The notes under the pieces were generated by a model that was not told where the DNA came from, did not search any database, and worked only from the letters and a program-made list of their open reading frames with translations. Shown here piece by piece: positions 58,782 through 64,000 of a stretch of 64,000 nucleotides of DNA. A program made the translations under genes and the position numbers. Source of the DNA: Buddleja alternifolia (Eukaryota > Streptophyta > Magnoliopsida > Lamiales > Scrophulariaceae); contig CM033405.1 of NCBI GenBank assembly GCA_019426215.1, forward strand, positions 8,161,001 through 8,225,000, given 5' to 3'. Every line of letters begins with the position of its first letter. Position 1 is the first letter of the stretch.

Positions 58782-59128
58782 ATGGAAACTAGGCCCATTC
58801 TGCCCCCACTTGATGATTTCAGGTACCTCATTCTAATTATATTTCAAACTTCATTCAATAACATATATATGTATGTATGTGTATATATATATATATATAT
58901 ATACACTGCAGAAACTCACAGATTTTCACTAATTTTTCTCTTCTTTTGTTTTTGCAAAACAGTGGATTATTATCTGGTTATAGTAGTGATTGGAATTTCC
59001 AACTCGAATTTTCCATTTGTGAAACTATATTTGATGTTGTTCCTTTGACGGAGATGATAGTAGATGACCCTTTTTATCCATCTTTCAGTCCGCCACATAA
59101 CCCTACTTTTAACATTTTAGGTAATTAA
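58782..59128 (+). CDS. Putative spliced frame of unknown function within the CACTA element
   Basis: Exon 1 (58782-58822) reads METRPILPPLDDF and ends AG before GTACCT. Exon 2 starts at 58963 after a pyrimidine-rich tract and CAG; the split codon AG|T restores serine and the frame continues GLLSGYSSDWNFQLEFSICE, DVVPLTEMIVDDPFYPSFSP, then HNPTFNIL. A second donor (TTTTAG|GTAATT) lies at the end; without splicing the frame stops at 59128. A TATA-rich stretch lies at 58640-58665. I do not recognise the protein. The phase-consistent GT-AG intron argues for a real, perhaps captured, gene start. No later exon was found. Confidence 0.4.
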
Positions 59129-59199
59129 ATATGAACTTTTTTTAAAATATTATTATTTTCAATATATACAATATATACTATTTTAGGAATATGAACTAA

Positions 59200-60220
59200 T
59201 TAGGGCATAATGGTCGGTGATGTAAAGGGTTACATATATTTCAAGGAAAATTATAATTTTGGTCCATTGGATAGGGGTCTTGCAATTCTAGTCTCATTGG
59301 TTATAAAATTGCAACTTTGGTTCCATAGAACCCAAGAAGTTGTAACTTTGGTCCTGGATATTAAAAATTGGACGAAAAATGGTTCACATATCGTTAATTG
59401 CTGGATTATTTAAAAAAAATAAAGTAAAGAAAAAACATGTTAGACCAAAAAACAAATATATAAAAAAATTAAAACAAAATTTATCTTTTTTTTAAAAACC
59501 AAAAATTGCTCCAAAATAAGAAAAAAGATACACAAATTTCAAAACCACCATAACTCAACCCACACAATGGCCGGTGCTGCTGACGCTGCCGTCACAACAC
59601 AACACAAACCTGTTGTGCCCATATCATCCACCTCCAATCTACTCCTCACATCACAATGAAAATTGCAAAATGTAAACCCATACTTGAAAATTCACAAGTG
59701 CAAATCAAAATGCATACCCAATCAAAATATGTTCCTGAACCCCACCCTCAACATGGTACCTAGAGAATCTATCTTAATAGACCCTTTTCTTGATTATTAC
59801 TCAATTCTAGATTTTCCTTCAAGATCTTGATTTAGTTCACAACACCCATCAAAATACGATGAGTGAATGAACAAATTACAAAAGAAAATATAAAAAAATG
59901 AGGAAAAAAAATGTATACCTCTTGGAGCCAAAAATCCATACTTCAAAGTTAAGCAAATCAAATTTCACTTGGCATTCCTTCAAGTGTAGCCACAAATCTC
60001 TGTTTCTTCCCCCATATTTTCTTCAAAACCCTCTGTAAAATAGAAAAATTAGAAATGAATGAGAAGGCTCAAGAGATATTGTAGCAAGATATCAAAAAAT
60101 CAAGACTTCTAAATGATTGAACCATGTTTTTCTCTTACTTGAGAGAAATTAATGAAGAAACCCCAAGTAATTTTGTCTGAAAATGGTGAAAGAATGGCTA
60201 AAGCTAACCCACCTGGAGAG
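59200..60220. other. Non-coding sequence, nothing certain
   Basis: 59230-59400 contains phrases of the form AATTTTGGTCC/TTGCAATTCTAGTC seen at the ends of many plant MULE-type MITEs, but no matching inverted end was found. The rest is AT-rich without recognised genes. Confidence 0.4.
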
Positions 60221-60241
60221 AGAGAGAGAGAGAGAGAGAGA
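60213..60241. repeat. (GA)n microsatellite
   Basis: About fourteen GA dinucleotides in an AT-rich context. Confidence 0.95.
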
Positions 60242-61133
60242 ATCAAAAGACAAAAAGTAGACATATATGCCTAAAAATTGAAAAAAAATCTAATTGAAAA
60301 ATATTTCTTCTTTACGCATTTGGCCCGCCAAATATTTCTAATTCTTTCATCTGAAATTTTAGCGCTAAGTGTTAAGACTTAGCACTGAAACTTAATTTTT
60401 TTTTTATTTTCAGATTTCGAATCAATAAGTAATTATAAAAGCAAGATAGGATTTGCAACATATTGATATTTGCTTTAGTGGCAGGTGCTCACTTTTTTAA
60501 AGGGTAGGTTGCTGGTTCAAACCTTAGGAATACCCTCTATTTTAAAAAAATTTACTAACAAACAATATTATAATTTTAGGGGCTCGTCCTTCACTTTAAT
60601 TTACTAACAAAAAATATTATAATTAACTAGATTTAGTCAACAAAATCCTTTGCTAAATGGCAACTACTACTTATATTCAAATAAGAGTACATGTACGTAC
60701 ATTATAATTTTATTTTTGAAATCAATTATTTTTTAATTTAAAGAATAACAATTTTTTCGTGGTCATTTACCATTAAAAATTTAATATGTTCATGTCAATT
60801 AATAATTAGATATGCTAAAACTAGCTCATGCAAAATTCTTGTGTCATATCTTTCCTAAATGCTAAAGTGTAGTTTTTTTCCTTTTTTCTTTTTAAGTTTA
60901 GGCGAAGGCGGATAAACTGACCCGACAAATCTAGACAGATAATTCTTAATCATTAACCACACAGACATTAGTATACTAGTGTAGTTTGTTATACTAATCT
61001 CCTATCCACGACCAATTAAGAGAAATAAAAAAAGAAATAGAAAATTAAACACAGCAAATCCATTAATTATGTCTCTAATTGCTTACAAGAATATCACAAC
61101 TTAATTTCAATTTATGTATAACTCATCATTTTA

Positions 61134-61190
61134 TATAGGGTTTAGGGGTTAGGGGTTAGTGTCTAGAGGTTAGGGTTTAGGGGTTTAGGA
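61134..61190. repeat. Short degenerate telomere-like repeat
   Basis: Variants of the plant telomere unit TTTAGGG (AGGGTTTAGGGGTTAGGGG, TTAGGGTTTAGGGGTTTAGG) occur about seven times. They are too short and degenerate to be a telomere. Confidence 0.6.
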
Positions 61191-61223
61191 CACATAACAC
61201 TTAGCTCGGACATAAAACAAACT

Positions 61224-61637
61224 CTATTCGAAGGTGGATACACTAACTCGACAATGTGTCAATAAATCAAAACTTTCAAAGCCCTCTTCATATATACATT
61301 GCCCTTCATTTTTTCGAGAAATTGAAATACTTCCAAGATATATACATAATTGTGTCACTAAATCAAACACCTGGTGTACACCATCAAACACTTGGACTCG
61401 GTGCAATTTTCATTCTCCTCTTATTCTAGGGTAAGGCCCTTTTATGAAACGAATTTGCACATTGTTTGACGCGGTAGCTTCATACGCTCTAATTGATGCC
61501 CTCTTATACACACCAATTGGATCATCAAAAAATTGATTAACACAATAGATATTTAGTGTACCCAACTCAGTTGCTTGCAACAACACGTACAGAATGTAGC
61601 TTAGCTCACAATCAGAACCCGAGAAGTTGAATTCCAC
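61224..61637 (-). other. Possible coding remnant, unrecognised
   Basis: A minus-strand frame at 61410-61637 (FNFSGSDCELSYILYVLLQA, NIYCVNQFFDDPIGVYKRAS) and a second at 61224-61406 (VQVFDGVHQVFDLVTQLCIY) are separated by one stop and have protein-like composition. No family is recognised. They could be part of a captured gene or of the CACTA element's own coding region. Confidence 0.25.
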
Positions 61638-62062
61638 AAAATATTTTTAAATCTATTAGGTAATTATTAACATTTATTTATTATTTAGTTTTAATCATTA
61701 GGGTATTCAGCATCAATTGCTTTGTTCCTAAAAAACAATATTATATTTCCTCTCATTTTCCAACAAATATTTTTGTTGGCAAATTTTATTAATTTCTTAT
61801 TTAATTTTACAGAATATTCAGCTACAAATTTAGGAACAAGAAAAATGGAGGGACGTTTGCCTCCATTTTCTGATGGAACGAAAAATTTGCTACAAATTTT
61901 GGGAACGAATAAATTTGTTCTTAATTTTTACAACAAAATCATTTGATGTTAATTTTGTAGGAGAGCTTGAAATCACATTGCTTGCTAAATTTGTAGCCAA
62001 TTGCCAACAAATTTACTTTGCTTCCTAATTTTTTGTTCTTATTTGATGTTTTTCTTGTAGTG

Positions 62063-62360
62063 TTTTAACACCAAAATCAAAAAACTTACTTTTCCATACG
62101 TGAAAATACGTGAAAACACATCCAAACAGCACCTACACTTTTGAGTGATCGGTACTCAATCGATAAAACTCTCTCTCTCTCTCCTCAAGTGCCCGCCTTT
62201 TATAGTAATTGCAGGTGATTAACAGCTCGTAACTAACTATTTAACTACTTTTAGTGATTTGCTAATACGTATTAATGCACCTTAATCTCTACTAGTTTCC
62301 TGATTTGGCAAGTCTAGTTTTTCGTCCCCACAACAAGCAAGAGATGGAAACGGCGGGATA
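62063..62360. repeat. 298-bp direct repeat right of the CACTA element
   Basis: Partner of 55269-55566. It is continuous with flank F copy B on its right. Confidence 0.9.
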
Positions 62361-62932
62361 CGATTCTGATTTCACGTGTTGTAATAAATTAATCTGAAAA
62401 AGTTGTCAAATGTGCCGAATATTCTTGCGAAGCAATTAACATAATTATTATTTTGGCCAATACCTAATTGATTTTTTTATAGAAGAATTTTTCTGTTTTC
62501 TTTTTCGATTTCACAATATTATTTAATTTTTAGAACGAAATGATTTATCTTATTTTTTTACGGAAAATTACTTACCCCCCCCCCCCCTCAAACCCTAAAA
62601 TAATTTTTGTTTTCCTCCAATGCTTGGGTACGCGACACTTCATGAAACAACTTGGAAATTTGTTTTGCGATGGTGCTATACACGGGAATGACTGTCCCTT
62701 CTTTCCTCCAGTGCACGGCCCTGCTGAGACCCCTTTGTTTATATCCCCGTTTAAAAAAATAAGATTACATAAATACCCTGTATGTTCGTTCCATCTACCA
62801 TGTTTCCAAACGACCTTAATGCTTAAATGGTTATCTGGAATTAGATTAGAGTGGCTACATAAACCCACACCTTCGTAGTTAAAAAAATGAGATTAGTCTT
62901 GGGCATGATGTGCGCAATGCTGGCTCGTCCCT

Positions 62933-62963
<31 letters not shown>

Positions 62964-64000
62964 CTTAATTGACAAATTTACTAAAAACAGCCTAAAATAA
63001 ATTTTTATACTAAAACTCAACAGGTAAAGATAAATATTATTTTAAATAGATTATTCTTAATTTTTCGGGTTATGAATGAATTAAATTAATTAATTGGCTC
63101 TTTATTATTGAAATATTTTTCTTTTTAATTTTAGGGTTTAGAATTAAATATCTTATGTATCTTTTTTTAAGTTTAACGTTTTGACTAATCAAAAACTCTT
63201 TTCTATTACTTTTAGTCGCAAATAAATTTAAGAATTTAGAATTGGAATGATAATTATAAACGTTATCAATTTTAAAGTTTTAACTACAAACCGTATATGT
63301 AAGGAGACAATTGGTTAGTTTCTTATAATCTAAAAATTGAAGGGTAATTGAGCGAAAAACAAACAACACTTTTAACTCTTTTTTTTTTTGGAAATTTTAA
63401 ATGAAAAATTGATGAATTAGATGTTATTATTAAAGAATTTTATCATGAGTTTCTTGGACAGAAAGTTAATTTCATTATTTTAAGAGAGTTTTAATAATTT
63501 CGCTTAAACTAATATGACATGGTTAAATTTTCACACCAAGAAATGTAATAAATCTAATGATGGCAAAAATTGTGAGATGATATTTGTCGCGTGATTGACC
63601 ACGTGGATGAAGGAACCGATCTAACACACGACAAACTAGTTGGGGGTTGGTGGATTTATAGACTGCACTCGGCTGTAGCGAGCTGCCTACGTACCCGAAT
63701 TGATGGGATCAAGTTTGTTCATAGTTCTTTATGAGAATTACTCTCAAGCTTAGCCAGTGAATTTTTCTGGAGAGAATAGATAATGAGCATTTTTCAGCTC
63801 TTTTGAGGTATTTATAGGGAGCTGGTAATGGGCTATGGGCTTTATTTACTCAGTAGCCAAATAGGCTTAATGTTATTATTATTCTTAAGCTAATAGAATA
63901 GCCTTAGTATTCTTATTGGTCACCAGATCCTTTTCGGCTTGACTAGCTCATCACCTGCGGATCTTGACCCGCGGTAGATGCCCCGACCCGAGCAGTTGGC
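62361..64000. repeat. Flank F, copy B (continues past the window)
   Basis: Matches 47540-47893 joined to 52938-54230. It holds the empty copia 3 site (GACTGTCCCTTCTTTCC at about 62690-62706), a C tract at 62576, and the same LTR-like GC-richer end. No gene was recognised. Confidence 0.85.

Larger units (their letters stand above)
55567..62062 (-). mobile_element. CACTA (En/Spm) element, left end degenerate
   Basis: The right end, read on the minus strand, is CACTACAAGAAAAACATCAA, the hallmark CACTA terminus. The left end reads CACTGATTAGCAAGG, so the matching TIR is lost or truncated. Both subterminal regions are rich in TTTGTTGG/CCAACAAA motifs in opposite orientations, typical of CACTA transposase-binding arrays. 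A Ptta/En/Spm-type transposase remnant lies at 56250-57625. No TNP2-like transposase was seen, so the copy is non-autonomous. Other contents include duplicated blocks, a minisatellite and an unknown two-exon frame. Confidence 0.75.

Noticed and set aside
61134..61190. Interstitial telomere
   Set aside because: Only about seven degenerate units; more likely chance or microsatellite-like slippage.
62540..62878. Overlapping frames on both strands in flank F (also at 52824-53102)
   Set aside because: No recognised motif, a frame broken in the other copy, and a C-tract inside the frame.
1..64000. tRNA, rRNA or other structural RNA genes
   Set aside because: No conserved A/B-box pairs, cloverleaf or rRNA-like sequence was noticed on reading. 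A covariance search would be needed to exclude short RNAs.

Overview
This window is plant nuclear DNA, almost certainly from an angiosperm and probably a eudicot. It is AT-rich, dense in microsatellites, and packed with plant transposon lineages: Ty1/copia, Ty3/gypsy of Tat type, a Tekay/Del-type LTR, Mutator-like elements and CACTA. I see no intact host gene. The coding sequence present is retrotransposon gag/pol, transposase remains, and short fragments of host genes carried by transposons or amplified in tandem.

Layout. 1-5.5 kb: AT-rich sequence with a 35-G run and three copies of an unidentified ~350-bp repeat separated by (TA)n. One (TA)n tract holds a 1.5-kb TIR element carrying a piece of ATP-dependent NAD(P)H-hydrate dehydratase. 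5.5-7.9 kb: a Mutator-like element with ~170-bp TIRs, a 10-bp target duplication and a degenerate RNase H domain. 8.9-9.6 kb: an LTR-like sequence with a cluster of heat-shock-element-like palindromes. 10.1-11.5 kb: a ~650-bp-arm foldback structure. 11.5-19.4 kb: a decayed minus-strand copia whose 5' LTR is split by a 3.1-kb solo LTR. 21-35 kb: remains of a minus-strand Tat-type gypsy split by a complete 10-kb Angela-like copia (itself hit by a 1-kb Mutator MITE) and by a related solo LTR in the opposite orientation.

35.2-47.3 kb is the most unusual part. It is a tandem array of ten ~0.85-kb units. Each carries, on the minus strand, the promoter-proximal region, 5' UTR, first coding exon (35 codons) and splice donor of a gene resembling RNA cytidine acetyltransferase (NAT10/Kre33 family). 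An eleventh unit lies at 54.5 kb. Units are joined by a palindromic microsatellite, (CA)n-(TA)n-(TG)n. One junction holds a second TIR element of the family seen at 2.7 kb, this one carrying a fragment of a plant U-box E3 ligase.

47.3-64 kb is a duplicated flank of the array. Copy A (47.3-54.4 kb) is split by a young 5.0-kb copia with near-identical LTRs and one premature stop. Copy B (62.1 kb to the window end) is the empty site for that insertion. Between them lie the eleventh unit and a ~6.5-kb CACTA-type element flanked by 298-bp direct repeats.

The genes do not form a pathway. The region is a nest of mobile elements around an amplified promoter/first-exon module. The main open question is whether that array is transcribed or makes small RNAs that act on the parental acetyltransferase gene.
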